Below, piece after piece: positions 35,980 to 45,752 of a DNA stretch of 64,000 nt. Numbering within the stretch: position 1 is the first letter of the stretch; each line of letters opens with the position of its first letter. This stretch comes from Terrimonas sp. (lineage in GTDB: Bacteria; Bacteroidota; Bacteroidia; Chitinophagales; Chitinophagaceae): contig WGMO01000001.1 in NCBI GenBank assembly GCA_016125075.1, positions 310,001 to 374,000 on the forward strand. The letters run 5' to 3'. Both the position numbers and the translations under genes were made by a program. Under the pieces are notes generated by a model that was not told where the DNA came from, ran no database searches, and saw nothing but the letters and a program-made list of their open reading frames with translations.

Positions 35980-37260
35980 TCATTTATGCAGCCAGGTTTC
36001 CGGGTTATCGTTTTTACTTTCAATCATCAGCATAAAATCAATCTTTCCTCCCGTGCCATCATCATCGATCCCGGCCTTTCCAATCACCTGTCCTTCCTGC
36101 ACGATCTGTCCTTTTGTAACGGAGGCAGAAGTCATGTTGCTGTAGGCCGTAAAATATTTTCCATGCCGGATCACCACCACAATTTCATCGGCCAGCCGGG
36201 TGACACTCGCCACCTCACCCTTAAATATACTTTTCACGGCAGCACCCGCAGGGGTTGCAATAGTGATACCCGGGTTATAATCGATGAGTGGTTTCGTGTT
36301 TTCCGATAAATAATATTCATACCGGCCAAACCTCACCTTGATGGAACCCTTATCCACCGGCCAGGGTAACCTTCCCTTGTTTTTTTCAAAATCATCGTTC
36401 AGGGCTATATCGGTAGCGTTCAGGTCAAGATAGCTTTCTGTTTTGGCAGCAGGCGCCGTGACCACTGGACCCGAATTGGTGGTATTGTTCTTTTTTTCTT
36501 CCGCCACTTTCTTATCCGCATTATCTTTGGCCATTTTGATTTCCCTTTTTACAATTGCTTCAATCTGGTTCTGCAGGTCCTTGAATCTTTTTCTTTTAGC
36601 CGCCAGCTGTTTCTCGATATCTTTTTGCTGCGACTTGAGCTTGGTCACCACCTGGCTTTGTTCATTCTTGGTATCGGCCAGTTTTTTTACCTGATCCGAC
36701 TGGTTGGCCAGGGCATCGTTCTTCTCGTTCTTTTTGGCGATCATTTCTTCTTTTCGCTGTTCGATCTTTCTTTTTGTTTCAAGGATATTGGCCACCTGCT
36801 GCTCCCGGTAAGCCCGGTAATTACGCAGGTAGGCGATCCGCTTTAAGGCATCATTAAACCCATTGGCCGAGAAAATAAAATTCAGGAAATTAAAAGTTCC
36901 CCTGTTTTTGTAGGTGTAAACAACACTTTTGGCGTACTGTTCTTTCAGGGTATCCAGCTGTTTTTCCAGCCGGTATATTTCGATATTACTCAGGTAAAGG
37001 TCATCATTGATGAACCTGATTTCCTTGCTGATATTGCTGAGAAACTTATTCTGGAGATCGAGTTTCCTTTTGATGAGGCTGAGCTGGTTGATCGACTGAC
37101 GGGTTTCGCCTTTGACCTTGCTGTACATCCCTTCAATTTGTTTGATCTCCTGTTGCAGTTCTTCCCGTTCTTTTTCAATTTTTTCCTTGTCCACCTGGGC
37201 CGACGCCACCAGGGAAGTTAAAAACAGGCATACCAACAGCGATAAGATTGATTTTTGCAT
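35980..37260 (-). CDS. EnvC-like murein hydrolase activator (coiled coil plus degenerate LytM)
   Basis: A 426-residue periplasmic protein: signal peptide (1-21), a long coiled coil (about 22-115 and 150-250, rich in E, K, Q heptads), a flexible linker, and a C-terminal LytM/M23 domain (about 300-426). In the M23 domain the zinc-ligand positions are not canonical: the usual HxH is replaced (KIDFMLMIES), so it is probably not a hydrolase but, like EnvC, an activator of amidases in cell separation. It is upstream of no obvious partner. A DUF4292 lipoprotein, dut and ispF lie upstream on the same strand. Confidence 0.85.
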   Translation of the reverse strand: MQKSILSLLVCLFLTSLVASAQVDKEKIEKEREELQQEIKQIEGMYSKVKGETRQSINQLSLIKRKLDLQNKFLSNISKEIRFINDDLYLSNIEIYRLEKQLDTLKEQYAKSVVYTYKNRGTFNFLNFIFSANGFNDALKRIAYLRNYRAYREQQVANILETKRKIEQRKEEMIAKKNEKNDALANQSDQVKKLADTKNEQSQVVTKLKSQQKDIEKQLAAKRKRFKDLQNQIEAIVKREIKMAKDNADKKVAEEKKNNTTNSGPVVTAPAAKTESYLDLNATDIALNDDFEKNKGRLPWPVDKGSIKVRFGRYEYYLSENTKPLIDYNPGITIATPAGAAVKSIFKGEVASVTRLADEIVVVIRHGKYFTAYSNMTSASVTKGQIVQEGQVIGKAGIDDDGTGGKIDFMLMIESKNDNPETWLHK

Positions 37261-37328
37261 GATCAGGATTATTTTAATAATACAGTTACCGGATTGATTA
37301 TAACGTTATATTATCAGAGAAATTTTAA

Positions 37329-38150
37329 TCAGTGTATTCTTTTGTAGTTTTTAGGTATGTTGAAAGGGAAACTTAACGTTTCATTAAATGCGTATTGCTT
37401 AAAGTTAAGCTTTATGTCCAATTTTGTCTTCTCTGTCACTGAAATTGTCCTGTTCGTGGAAAAATTAACACCCCGTTTATCCTCATATTCCGAATAGCTG
37501 AGATAAGCCGTCCTGTTGCGCAATACATCCACATCATCCAGTTTGCTGTTCAGGATCAGGTGATCATTTTCATTGATCGTAATGAGATGCTTAAACCATT
37601 CCCCGTAGCTAAGCATGGAAATATTATTATTGTTGATGGAATAGGATACAAAATTGCTGTCCAGGAATACAGGATTCCCGATAATGAGGTCCTGAATCGA
37701 AGAAAGGTCAAAGGGCAGGGATATGATCTCCTGGAGGTATTCCATCGACCTGGCCTGGTATTCCTTATCGAGTTTGTTCAGGATCTTGATACTGTCTTTG
37801 CTGATCAGCACCCGCATCCCTTCGATACCCAGGGCTCCATTGACAGAAAACCAGATCAGGCTGTCTTTTTCCATCCGTACAAAAACGTTCACATCATATT
37901 TTTTACCGTCGCCGCCCAGGTAATCTACATTTACCTTGGCAGAAAAACTGGTGAAATCGATCCTGTTGTTCAGGAGTTGTTCATAGGCCCTGTCGATGAA
38001 TTTGGCGGTATCTTCCTTATCCTCGTTGACAAGCACCACAACGGCTGTTGAATCTTTTTTGGCAATGGCCGTTTGGATCTGTTTGGTTGACCTGCAGGAA
38101 AACAGGAGGACCATGGCAGCGAGGACCGGTAGAATGATTAGTTGCTTCAT
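37329..38150 (-). CDS. DUF4292 family lipoprotein
   Basis: A 273-residue lipoprotein. The signal peptide ends with a lipobox LLFSC, giving an acylated Cys near residue 19; the rest is beta-rich, LolA/LolB-like, with KVNVDYLGGDGKKYDVNVFVRMEKDSLIWFSV as the conserved core of DUF4292. I chose the ATG at 38150 rather than 38189, because it starts directly at a clean lipoprotein signal. It is 7 bp downstream of dut, so likely co-transcribed. In Bacteroidota this gene commonly sits next to the EnvC-like gene, as here. Confidence 0.82.
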   Translation of the reverse strand: MKQLIILPVLAAMVLLFSCRSTKQIQTAIAKKDSTAVVVLVNEDKEDTAKFIDRAYEQLLNNRIDFTSFSAKVNVDYLGGDGKKYDVNVFVRMEKDSLIWFSVNGALGIEGMRVLISKDSIKILNKLDKEYQARSMEYLQEIISLPFDLSSIQDLIIGNPVFLDSNFVSYSINNNNISMLSYGEWFKHLITINENDHLILNSKLDDVDVLRNRTAYLSYSEYEDKRGVNFSTNRTISVTEKTKLDIKLNFKQYAFNETLSFPFNIPKNYKRIH

Positions 38151-38157
38151 GTTTACT

Positions 38158-38601
38158 TTATTTACCTGTATGCCCGAAACCTCCTTCATTCCTGGCGGTT
38201 TCCCTGAGCGTTTCTGCAGGTATCCAATTTACTTTTTCAACTGACTGGACGACCATCTGTGCAATCCGGTCTCCCGAAAGAATGACCTGGTCCTCTGCCG
38301 AAAGGTTGATTAAGATAATCTTAATTTCTCCGCGATAATCAGCATCGATGGTTCCCGGCGTATTGAGACAGGTGATGCCCTGTTTGATTGCCAGCCCGCT
38401 TCTTGGCCTGATCTGTGCTTCGTGCCCTTCGGGCAATTCAATAAACAAGCCGGTAGGCACCAGGACCCGCTCCAGGGGCTTGATCACCAGTGGCTGTTCG
38501 AGATCGGCACGGAGATCCATACCCGAAGCACCTTCGGTGGCATAGGCCGGAAAAGCGTTTTTTGAATTATTGATGATCCTTACTTCAATGGCTGGCCTCA
38601 T
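38158..38601 (-). CDS. dut: dUTP diphosphatase (dUTPase)
   Basis: A 147-residue trimeric dUTPase that converts dUTP to dUMP and pyrophosphate. All five motifs are visible: [40 protein letters not shown] and the C-terminal GFGHTGK. The last motif normally reads GFGSTGK; the His in place of Ser is a mild change. It is in a tandem minus-strand run ispF-dut-DUF4292. Confidence 0.95.
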   Translation of the reverse strand: MRPAIEVRIINNSKNAFPAYATEGASGMDLRADLEQPLVIKPLERVLVPTGLFIELPEGHEAQIRPRSGLAIKQGITCLNTPGTIDADYRGEIKIILINLSAEDQVILSGDRIAQMVVQSVEKVNWIPAETLRETARNEGGFGHTGK

Positions 38602-38651
38602 AAAACAAAGATAGTTGCCGGCTGGTGCCGGTCATGAATAAAATTAGATGA

Positions 38652-39134
38652 TTAGTCATCCTTTTTCAATAAAACGCTGGCATAGGCCATCAGGCCTTCT
38701 TCCCTTCCGGCAAAACCCAATTTTTCAGTGGTCGTCGCTTTTACAGAAATATCGTTTACGGATATGTTGACAATATCCGCGATTGTTTCGCGCATTTGGA
38801 TCACAAAGGGTTTTATCTTGGGTTCCTCGAGGCATAAGGTACTGTCGATATTGACAATGCCATACCCTTTGTCCCTGATCAGCTGGTAGGTCCTTGCCAA
38901 TAAGATCTTACTGTCAATACCCTTAAACTCCGCTGCTGTATTGGGAAAATGCAAACCGATATCACCAAGACTTAATGCCCCCAGCATGGCATCACAGATG
39001 GCATGTAACAGTACATCTGCATCACTGTGCCCTACCGCCCCTTTATGATGCGGCACCAGCACCCCCCCGATCCACAGGTCCCGGCCTTCCTCCAATTTGT
39101 GAAAATCTACCCCTGAACCAATCCGGTAAGACAT
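38652..39134 (-). CDS. ispF: 2-C-methyl-D-erythritol 2,4-cyclodiphosphate synthase
   Basis: A 160-residue enzyme of the non-mevalonate isoprenoid pathway. Zinc and substrate motifs: GSGVDFHKLEEG (Asp and His ligands), GHSDADVLLHAICDAMLGA, GDIGLHFPN, and the C-terminal VKATTTEKLGFAGREEG. Length is normal. It is 50 bp upstream of dut in the same direction. Confidence 0.96.
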   Translation of the reverse strand: MSYRIGSGVDFHKLEEGRDLWIGGVLVPHHKGAVGHSDADVLLHAICDAMLGALSLGDIGLHFPNTAAEFKGIDSKILLARTYQLIRDKGYGIVNIDSTLCLEEPKIKPFVIQMRETIADIVNISVNDISVKATTTEKLGFAGREEGLMAYASVLLKKDD

Positions 39135-39154
39135 AATTAAAGTTTCGCAAAGTT

Positions 39155-39186
39155 AAAAAAAAGACGCCCCGGAAATTCGGGGCGTC
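39155..39186 (-). terminator. Terminator of porV
   Basis: On the minus strand a 9-bp stem (39178-39186 with 39163-39171, core GACGCCCCG) is followed by a run of eight T (complement of 39155-39162). It is placed 21 bp after the porV stop. Confidence 0.88.
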
Positions 39187-39206
39187 ATCACTATTTTATC
39201 ATTTGA

Positions 39207-40361
39207 TTATTGCTGTCCGCCATCAATATCAAAATGCAGGGAGAAACGTAATGTATTTGATAAGGGGTTCCTGTCCACACCGCTACCGGAAGGAAGCAGG
39301 TAAGAGAAATTCAAACCGAAGTTGGAATAATTAACACCAACACCCATTGAGAAATATCTCCTGTTACCCTTTGTCTTGTCCTCATGGAAATAACCTGCAC
39401 GCAGGGAGAACTGGTCGTTATACGTGTATTCAGCTCCAATGGAAGCCTGAAATTCCTTGATCTCTTCACTGAAACCACCGGGTGCATCACCAAATGAACT
39501 GAACCAGCTGCCCACAACACCCTTGCTGTAGTAATCATCAATTTGTTGCTGACTGGCAGGGCTTTCCGGAGGAGTAGGTACCAGCAGTTTGTTGATGTCA
39601 ACACCAAAGGTCAGTTTATTGCTTTCGTTGAAAACCTTGGTATAAGTGGTTCCCAATCCCAGGTTGGCCGGTATGAAATCTTTCTGGTCTGCATTATCGG
39701 TATAAGATATTTTAGAACCAAGATTGCTTAGTACAGCACCGAAGGCCCAGCCTTGTCCTAATTCATTATGACCATTGGTATAAAAAGCGATATCACCCGC
39801 AACGGCATTACCTGCTTTATAAGTATTGCCTGCAGCAGCGCCACCGGCAAGGTTTGAATAGATATATTTCAATCCCACACCGATACCGGACTTAGCCGAT
39901 AATTTCCTGGAATATCCAAAGTCGATCCCGAACTCACGGGGACGGAATGTATTGAGGTCATTACCCTGGTTATCGGTAAACTGGATATTACCGAGGTTAA
40001 AATAACGGAGGGAAGCCGAAAGGGCCTGGTCATCATCTAATTTATAGTACCCGGACAGCGCTGCCAGGTATACATCATTCAGGATTTGCTTCAACCAGGG
40101 CGTATAGGAAGCAGAGATACCACCTTTCTTTTCATTGAAAGGAACTTTTGCCAGGTTCCAGAATGCTGAATTGGCATCCGGTGAAGTGGCAATTGCCAGG
40201 TCTCCCATTCCCGCAGCACGGGCATCGGGGGCAATCCTTAAAAATGGAACAGCGGTGGTAACGACATTGAGTTTTTCTACTTGTTGAGCCATCGAAGTGA
40301 ATGGCATCAAAATGGACATAATAAGGGCTACAGCAGTTAGTTTAATAGCAGTTGGTCTCAT
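39207..40361 (-). CDS. porV: PorV, type IX secretion outer-membrane shuttle protein
   Basis: A 384-residue outer-membrane protein of the FadL-like fold. After a signal peptide (ending SMAQQ) comes the family hallmark VPFLRIAPDARAAGMGDLAIATSPDANSAFWN, then amphipathic barrel strands. PorV carries cargo from the SprA translocon to the PorU sortase. Two adjacent Met codons (40361, 40364) are possible starts; longer frames upstream look non-coding. It is directly downstream of porU (83 bp), the conserved Bacteroidota order. Confidence 0.93.
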   Translation of the reverse strand: MRPTAIKLTAVALIMSILMPFTSMAQQVEKLNVVTTAVPFLRIAPDARAAGMGDLAIATSPDANSAFWNLAKVPFNEKKGGISASYTPWLKQILNDVYLAALSGYYKLDDDQALSASLRYFNLGNIQFTDNQGNDLNTFRPREFGIDFGYSRKLSAKSGIGVGLKYIYSNLAGGAAAGNTYKAGNAVAGDIAFYTNGHNELGQGWAFGAVLSNLGSKISYTDNADQKDFIPANLGLGTTYTKVFNESNKLTFGVDINKLLVPTPPESPASQQQIDDYYSKGVVGSWFSSFGDAPGGFSEEIKEFQASIGAEYTYNDQFSLRAGYFHEDKTKGNRRYFSMGVGVNYSNFGLNFSYLLPSGSGVDRNPLSNTLRFSLHFDIDGGQQ

Positions 40362-40444
40362 CATTAAGAGTTTAAAATTATTGGTGTGTAAATATATACT
40401 AAATTGAAATTTCCCATTCGAAAAAAAATATTTTCTTCTGGAAA

Positions 40445-43400
40445 TCAAAAAACTACAAGCTTTTCAACGGTTGTTTTGGATTTTTTCCCGGGGGCTGAAA
40501 CTTTCAATGAATAGATATAGACTCCCCTTCCGATTCTGGCACCAAAGTCATCACGACCATCCCATTCCACCTCACATGAACGGTATCCTTCAGTATTTAT
40601 TGTTTTGTTAATACGTTTTATTATTTTTCCTGAAACAGTAAAGATCTGAACATCAACCCTTAAATCTTCTCCGGGCCGGTTATGCTCAAACCAGAACTGG
40701 GTATGGGTGGTAAAGGGATTGGGATAGTTAAGTACATGACTGATAATCAACTCTTCATCATTCACAACCTGGAAATCAAGCGTGATGGATGAGGAATTAT
40801 TGAAAACATCCCAGGCCTTGATCTGCAGGCTGTGGGCACCCGGTTCAAATACCGGCAACTGAAACCGCACCGTGCCTTTTTGATAATTATCCTGTTCGCC
40901 CTCAAAAAAATCATTCAAAGTATAGAATTCATCATTATTGTTGTCAATCGTTACCGAAATATCATGACCAATGGCCGTTCCAAGGGTATTGATACCGGAG
41001 GAATCGGACAAATGCAGGATCAGCACAGGGTGACTATTGCTGATACTGCCGTTCACAAACTTCTCATCATTCAGCCAGGCCTTTATTTCAGGGCCTTCTT
41101 TGTCATTTTCCTGCGAAAACAGGCTGCCGCCCGCTATGAAATTATTGAAATAACCGGCCCCCTCCTTTTCCCCGTTCTCGGCATAAAAACTCATCTTCCC
41201 CTTGCCATACTGGTAATTCAGGTCTTTGGGTACCCTGAATTCCACGGTAAACTTCCCGTCCTGAACAGTCGACCTTCCTCTGTAGATAATATTATTCTGC
41301 ACCTGGAACCCGGTTACCAGGCTGCCGGGGTCATTGCCCAGGGTATTGACGGTTTGCGGCTTATCAAAGACGGTTGTGGTAGCGGTTCCATTAAACCCGG
41401 TCAGAATATTTCCGGCCGGGTCTGTCACAACAGCCTCAATCATAACCTTTTCTGTTGCCTGCAGGGTATCTGCCTGTGTTGTATCCCGCCCGTTTATTTT
41501 TACGGCCCTGATATTAAATACAGGAAAACCAAGGGTTAGTGCCGGGTCGCCCAGTAAAGTGAATTTCCGGTTATTCGCTATATCGGCCGAGTTTTGATAG
41601 GTGAAATTCTTGGCCGCCCGTACAGCATCACCAAGGCTTTTATACTGGCCCTGCGGATTGGGCTGGAGGGCCGTATTCAGGTAATTTTCATTCATCACCT
41701 TATTACTGAAGGCGAAAACCAGCCGGGTGGTTGTCATCAGGGCAATGGCCCCTTTTCCCGGGCGCAGCAGGAGGTCCTCTCCAAGCGAATAAGCCAGGGG
41801 GTTATCGTAAGGAGCAAAATCGCAGGTTGCCGTGATGAACAGGGGCAGCCGGTTCCTGTTATCCCATTCATTGAGCAGGCTTTCATCCAGCAGCACTTCT
41901 TCGGCCAGTCGCCGGCTGCTGCCATGTCCGTTATAATTCCAGATCAGGGTTCCGTTGACCACCCTGTTCTTCACCAGTTCATTGACTTCGGGATACCGCT
42001 CCCCTCCCGATACGGTTTGCTGATGGTAAGCATCGAGGTATATTTTTTGGATATCAAATAAAGGGTTGACCTGCGAAGCGGCCTGGGTGATCGCTTCGGC
42101 ATCATTCAAATGAAGGTTCTGGTCTTCATCGTCGGCAATGAACGTCAGGTTATTTCTCCAGGCACCAAAACTTTGTTGCTGGTGGTAGCCGATTACTTTA
42201 TCGACATAGTCTTTCGCCTGTGCAGCGGTTTTCACCGGTATCCTGCCGATACCCAGGTCGAGCAGGTTGGTCACCGATGCGGAATTAATATCCTCATTAT
42301 CATCCAGGAAACCAAAAAAATCGTCACTGGTATAGGTGCTCAGGGGATCGAGCGAAAAATTATTTTCATAAGCCGGCACAAAATTGGTATTGCCCATGAT
42401 CCTGTCTTTATAGTCAAAAGAGGCATCCCCAAACAGGGCAAGATAACGCGGGCCAGCCGTGCCGTTTTGCAGTGCCCTGTCGTACAGCATTTTTACATAA
42501 TCGCGGATCGCCACCGGGTCGCAGGCCCCGGATGAGAATTCATTATAGATTTCCCGGACCGTGACTATTTTCACCGCCAGGTTACTGTTTTGTTCATGAA
42601 AAGCCGCCAGTCTTGCCGCCTCATTTTTCAGCAGATCGGTGGTTACAATGATATAATCGGCCGGGGTGGAAAGATGGAGATCCTGGTTGATGACCCTTCC
42701 GGCCGCAACAGGGGTGAGAAAACTATTAAAGGCAATATATTCATGCAGCTGCAGGGCCTCATTCTTAAAATTGAAACTGTTACCGGTTAATACACCGAGC
42801 CGGTTCACCGGGTGGAGGGGGTCCGTCACATCCCACACTTTGAGGTCCGGGCCGGCCCCCGCAATGCTGAACTGGGCTGTATTGCTGCCCACACTGTTCC
42901 GGTCGCGAAAATCCAGTTGCTGACTGGCGGCAACCTGAAGGGGTTTTCTCCATTGTATTTCCAACCAGTTCAGCCAGGCCTGGGAATTAAAGCTACCCGG
43001 GGTATATTTCAGTTGCAGGAGCAGGTCCTGTGTATTGGCCGTAAAAACCAGGTCCTGTTCCAGTTCTTTTGCAAAAGGGTCATAGGCTCCGGATCCCGTG
43101 GCAGGTATACTGTATTGCAATAAAGGCTGGCCATCGACGATGATATCAAATTTCCCGGGTGCATTGATGGACCGGGCCGCCGTGGCAACAGAAACCATGG
43201 CGCTATTGCCGGGGTTCAGCAAACCGGGTAATGAAAAATCTCTGGTAAGGGTCCTGCCGGGCATATCAGAGAACTCTTCCCCATACCATTCCTTTCCGCT
43301 CGAAAGAAAGTTGACCGAATCCAATTCATGGAAGTACCGGGCATTGTAGGAAACAACCAAAACACCGGCACTCCCCGTATTATTTTGATCGGGGATCCGC

Positions 43401-43861
43401 AGACCGGTTCCCCCGATGCTGAGGAAATAAAAGGCGCTGTCAGAATAAATGTTCTTTTTATGCCGGAACCGGTTATTGCCGGGATCATCGATCCATTGAT
43501 CCGGCCCGCCGGCATAGAAAAGGATATAATCGGTGCCGTTCAGTACCCCATCGCCGCCATCATTCACATAAATGGCGTTTTCCACGAGGTCATCCGGCGG
43601 GTGGCTGGCATTGGATTCGGAAAGTATGCTGCCGCCATTGCCATACAACCTGATGGCCGAAGAAACCAGATTGGAGGTGTTAAGCCCCATATTATTCAAA
43701 AAGGGAATATCAATCTTATAAACCCCCGGTTCAGTGATGGCCAGCTTAAACCAGGTGCCGGAAGCCAGGACAGAATGGGGTGCATAGGTTCTTTGCGCTT
43801 CCAACCTGCCGGATAAGCAGGATAACAGGGCGGAGAGAAACAAAACTCGCTGAAAAGCCAT
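40445..43861 (-). CDS. porU: PorU, type IX secretion C-terminal signal sortase
   Basis: A 1138-residue C25 (gingipain-like) cysteine peptidase that removes the C-terminal signal of T9SS cargo at the cell surface. The catalytic His is in NYNGHGSSRRLAEE (near residue 640) and Cys in FITATCDFAPYDNP (near 680). The C-terminus is a T9SS-type Ig-like domain (HVLNYPNPFTTHTQF...GRGVYIYSLK). The ATG at 43861 (MAFQRVLFLSALL) starts a clear signal peptide; a longer start at 43891 adds only ten residues. It forms an operon with porV and is divergent from gldJ. Confidence 0.93.
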   Translation of the reverse strand: MAFQRVLFLSALLSCLSGRLEAQRTYAPHSVLASGTWFKLAITEPGVYKIDIPFLNNMGLNTSNLVSSAIRLYGNGGSILSESNASHPPDDLVENAIYVNDGGDGVLNGTDYILFYAGGPDQWIDDPGNNRFRHKKNIYSDSAFYFLSIGGTGLRIPDQNNTGSAGVLVVSYNARYFHELDSVNFLSSGKEWYGEEFSDMPGRTLTRDFSLPGLLNPGNSAMVSVATAARSINAPGKFDIIVDGQPLLQYSIPATGSGAYDPFAKELEQDLVFTANTQDLLLQLKYTPGSFNSQAWLNWLEIQWRKPLQVAASQQLDFRDRNSVGSNTAQFSIAGAGPDLKVWDVTDPLHPVNRLGVLTGNSFNFKNEALQLHEYIAFNSFLTPVAAGRVINQDLHLSTPADYIIVTTDLLKNEAARLAAFHEQNSNLAVKIVTVREIYNEFSSGACDPVAIRDYVKMLYDRALQNGTAGPRYLALFGDASFDYKDRIMGNTNFVPAYENNFSLDPLSTYTSDDFFGFLDDNEDINSASVTNLLDLGIGRIPVKTAAQAKDYVDKVIGYHQQQSFGAWRNNLTFIADDEDQNLHLNDAEAITQAASQVNPLFDIQKIYLDAYHQQTVSGGERYPEVNELVKNRVVNGTLIWNYNGHGSSRRLAEEVLLDESLLNEWDNRNRLPLFITATCDFAPYDNPLAYSLGEDLLLRPGKGAIALMTTTRLVFAFSNKVMNENYLNTALQPNPQGQYKSLGDAVRAAKNFTYQNSADIANNRKFTLLGDPALTLGFPVFNIRAVKINGRDTTQADTLQATEKVMIEAVVTDPAGNILTGFNGTATTTVFDKPQTVNTLGNDPGSLVTGFQVQNNIIYRGRSTVQDGKFTVEFRVPKDLNYQYGKGKMSFYAENGEKEGAGYFNNFIAGGSLFSQENDKEGPEIKAWLNDEKFVNGSISNSHPVLILHLSDSSGINTLGTAIGHDISVTIDNNNDEFYTLNDFFEGEQDNYQKGTVRFQLPVFEPGAHSLQIKAWDVFNNSSSITLDFQVVNDEELIISHVLNYPNPFTTHTQFWFEHNRPGEDLRVDVQIFTVSGKIIKRINKTINTEGYRSCEVEWDGRDDFGARIGRGVYIYSLKVSAPGKKSKTTVEKLVVF

Positions 43862-43968
43862 TTTCACCTTTACCAATGGGGAAATCACCATATCAAAAAA
43901 AGTAATTCTGCTTACGATTGTATATCGAAAGTAGCTAAATTCGCAGAGCCTTTATCGTATAAATTTTG

Positions 43969-43983
43969 TATTGTAATACAATA
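43969..43983. promoter_or_regulatory. Palindrome in the porU/gldJ divergent region
   Basis: TATTGTA-A-TACAATA, a perfect dyad, sits in the AT-rich 243-bp gap between the divergent porU and gldJ genes. It could be an operator for both or part of promoter DNA. No other copy was noticed, so this is only suggestive. Confidence 0.35.
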
Positions 43984-44104
43984 TTTTAGTCTCGCTGACC
44001 GTTAAAACTGTTCCAAGAACCCAGATTAACGCAAAAACTGTCAAAAAGGGTCATAAAGCCCCGGTTCGAAGCGGACTGATCTTGAAAAATCAAATATTGA
44101 TCTC

Positions 44105-45670
44105 ATGAAAGTGAAAAGTCTATTAATCCTATTATCCTCAGCCTTAGTGCTGGTTTCCTGTAAAGGAAAAGGTCTTTTTGGTAAAAAGAAGCATGACAAA
44201 TCCGAAGTCACCGGCTGGAACTACAATGATAAGAATATGGGTGGTTACCAGGTGGCTAAGTCCCGTGAACAGGGTTTAGGCCCCGGACTGGTTTTTGTAC
44301 CGGGTGGTACATTCACCATGGGACAAACAGAGGAAGATGTGATGTCTGATTACAATAATATCCCCCGTAGGGTTACGGTGACCTCCTTCTATATCGACAG
44401 GACCGAGGTGGCCAACGTACACTACCGCGAATATATCCATTGGCTGAACAGGGTATTTGACCCCCAGGCCGATCCTGCCTACCAGGAGATTGTAGACAAT
44501 GCCCTTCCGGATACCCTGGTTTGGAGAAGCGAATTAAGTTATAATGAACCCCTTGTTGAATATTATTTCCGTCACCCGAGTTTTAATGAATACCCGGTGG
44601 TGGGTGTTTCCTGGAGACAGGCCTATGATTTCTGCTTATGGCGGAGTGACAGGGTGAATGAAGCCAAGCTGATGGAAAAAGGATACCTGAGTGATAAGAC
44701 CATCCAGGCACAACAGGGACAGGACAACTTTACTACAAAATCTTACCTGCTGGGTCTTTATACCAATGTTCAGCCAGGTAAAGTGGCTAAAAAAGACAAA
44801 TTGCAGTCACCGATGGGTACACCCCGTACGAATGTGACTTTTGAAGATGGTATCCTGCTGCCGGATTACCGCCTGCCTTTCGAAGCAGAATGGGAATATG
44901 CAGCGTATGGATATGTTGGTCAAAACCCCCGCCCCAGCCCCAAAGAAGGGAAAAGAGGTGAGGAATTGATCATGAATAAACAGATCTATCCCTGGAGCCA
45001 GAATGTAAACGGCCTGCGTGATACCCGCCGTGGTACCTGGCAGGGCGCTTTCCTCGCCAACTTTAAAAGAGGGAATGGTGACTATGCCGGTGTTGCCGGT
45101 GGCCTGAATGATGATGCCATCTATACTGCACCCGTAAAGGCTTTCTATCCTAATAATTTCGGTTTATATAATATGGCTGGTAATGTGAGCGAATGGGTAA
45201 TGGACGTATACAGGCCTTTATCATGGGATTATGATGATGTGGCTTCTTTCCGGGGTAATAAATTCCAGAAATTATACGTAGCCGATTCAACATCCACAGA
45301 TCCTTCTACCCGGTATGAACTGGATAGCCTGGGTCGAGTTAAGAAAACATTTGTTACCGATGCAGAAAGCAGGAACAGGAGAAACTACCAGCGCGGGGAT
45401 GTGATCGACTTCCTCGATGGTGACTCTTTATCACAGGCTTCCTACGGATATGGACAAACGACATTGATCAGCGACAAATCCAGGGTCTACAAAGGTGGTA
45501 GCTGGAACGACATGCCGTACTGGTTAAGCCCCGGCACCCGTCGCTTCATGGAAGAAGACCAGTCCAGTTCAACAGTTGGTTTCCGTTGTGCAATGGATCG
45601 TATGGGCAGCACCGAGGGTAACGGAAGAAAGACCGGCCAGTGGTGGAAAACCCGGAGACAAAAACGCTAA
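44105..45670 (+). CDS. gldJ: Gliding motility / T9SS lipoprotein GldJ
   Basis: A 521-residue outer-membrane lipoprotein (lipobox LVLVSC, Cys19) with a formylglycine-generating-enzyme/sulfatase-modifying fold: GLVFVPGGTFTMGQTEED, NEYPVVGVSWRQAYDFC, LPFEAEWEYAAYG, NNFGLYNMAGNVSEWVMDVY, and VYKGGSWNDMPYWL...GFRC. GldJ and GldK share this fold. The segment EPLVEYYFRHPSFNEYPVVGV and linkage to murF and porU/porV favour GldJ, which stabilises the gliding/T9SS machinery. A terminator follows. Confidence 0.9.
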   Translation: MKVKSLLILLSSALVLVSCKGKGLFGKKKHDKSEVTGWNYNDKNMGGYQVAKSREQGLGPGLVFVPGGTFTMGQTEEDVMSDYNNIPRRVTVTSFYIDRTEVANVHYREYIHWLNRVFDPQADPAYQEIVDNALPDTLVWRSELSYNEPLVEYYFRHPSFNEYPVVGVSWRQAYDFCLWRSDRVNEAKLMEKGYLSDKTIQAQQGQDNFTTKSYLLGLYTNVQPGKVAKKDKLQSPMGTPRTNVTFEDGILLPDYRLPFEAEWEYAAYGYVGQNPRPSPKEGKRGEELIMNKQIYPWSQNVNGLRDTRRGTWQGAFLANFKRGNGDYAGVAGGLNDDAIYTAPVKAFYPNNFGLYNMAGNVSEWVMDVYRPLSWDYDDVASFRGNKFQKLYVADSTSTDPSTRYELDSLGRVKKTFVTDAESRNRRNYQRGDVIDFLDGDSLSQASYGYGQTTLISDKSRVYKGGSWNDMPYWLSPGTRRFMEEDQSSSTVGFRCAMDRMGSTEGNGRKTGQWWKTRRQKR

Positions 45671-45697
45671 AAATTTCACTTTCATAAATTGCAAAGG

Positions 45698-45725
45698 CCC
45701 CGGTATACATTACCGGGGTTTTTTA
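45698..45725 (+). terminator. Terminator between gldJ and murF
   Basis: An 8-bp stem (ccccggta 45698-45705, taccgggg 45711-45718) with loop TACAT, followed by six T (45719-45724). Terminates gldJ 28 bp after its stop. Confidence 0.88.
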
Positions 45726-45752
45726 TTTTCATCCAGGTAGTACATTTGTCAA

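Noticed and set aside
44105-45670. GldK as alternative for the FGE-fold lipoprotein
   Set aside because: GldK normally precedes gldL, gldM and gldN, which are not here; linkage to murF, porU and porV fits GldJ.
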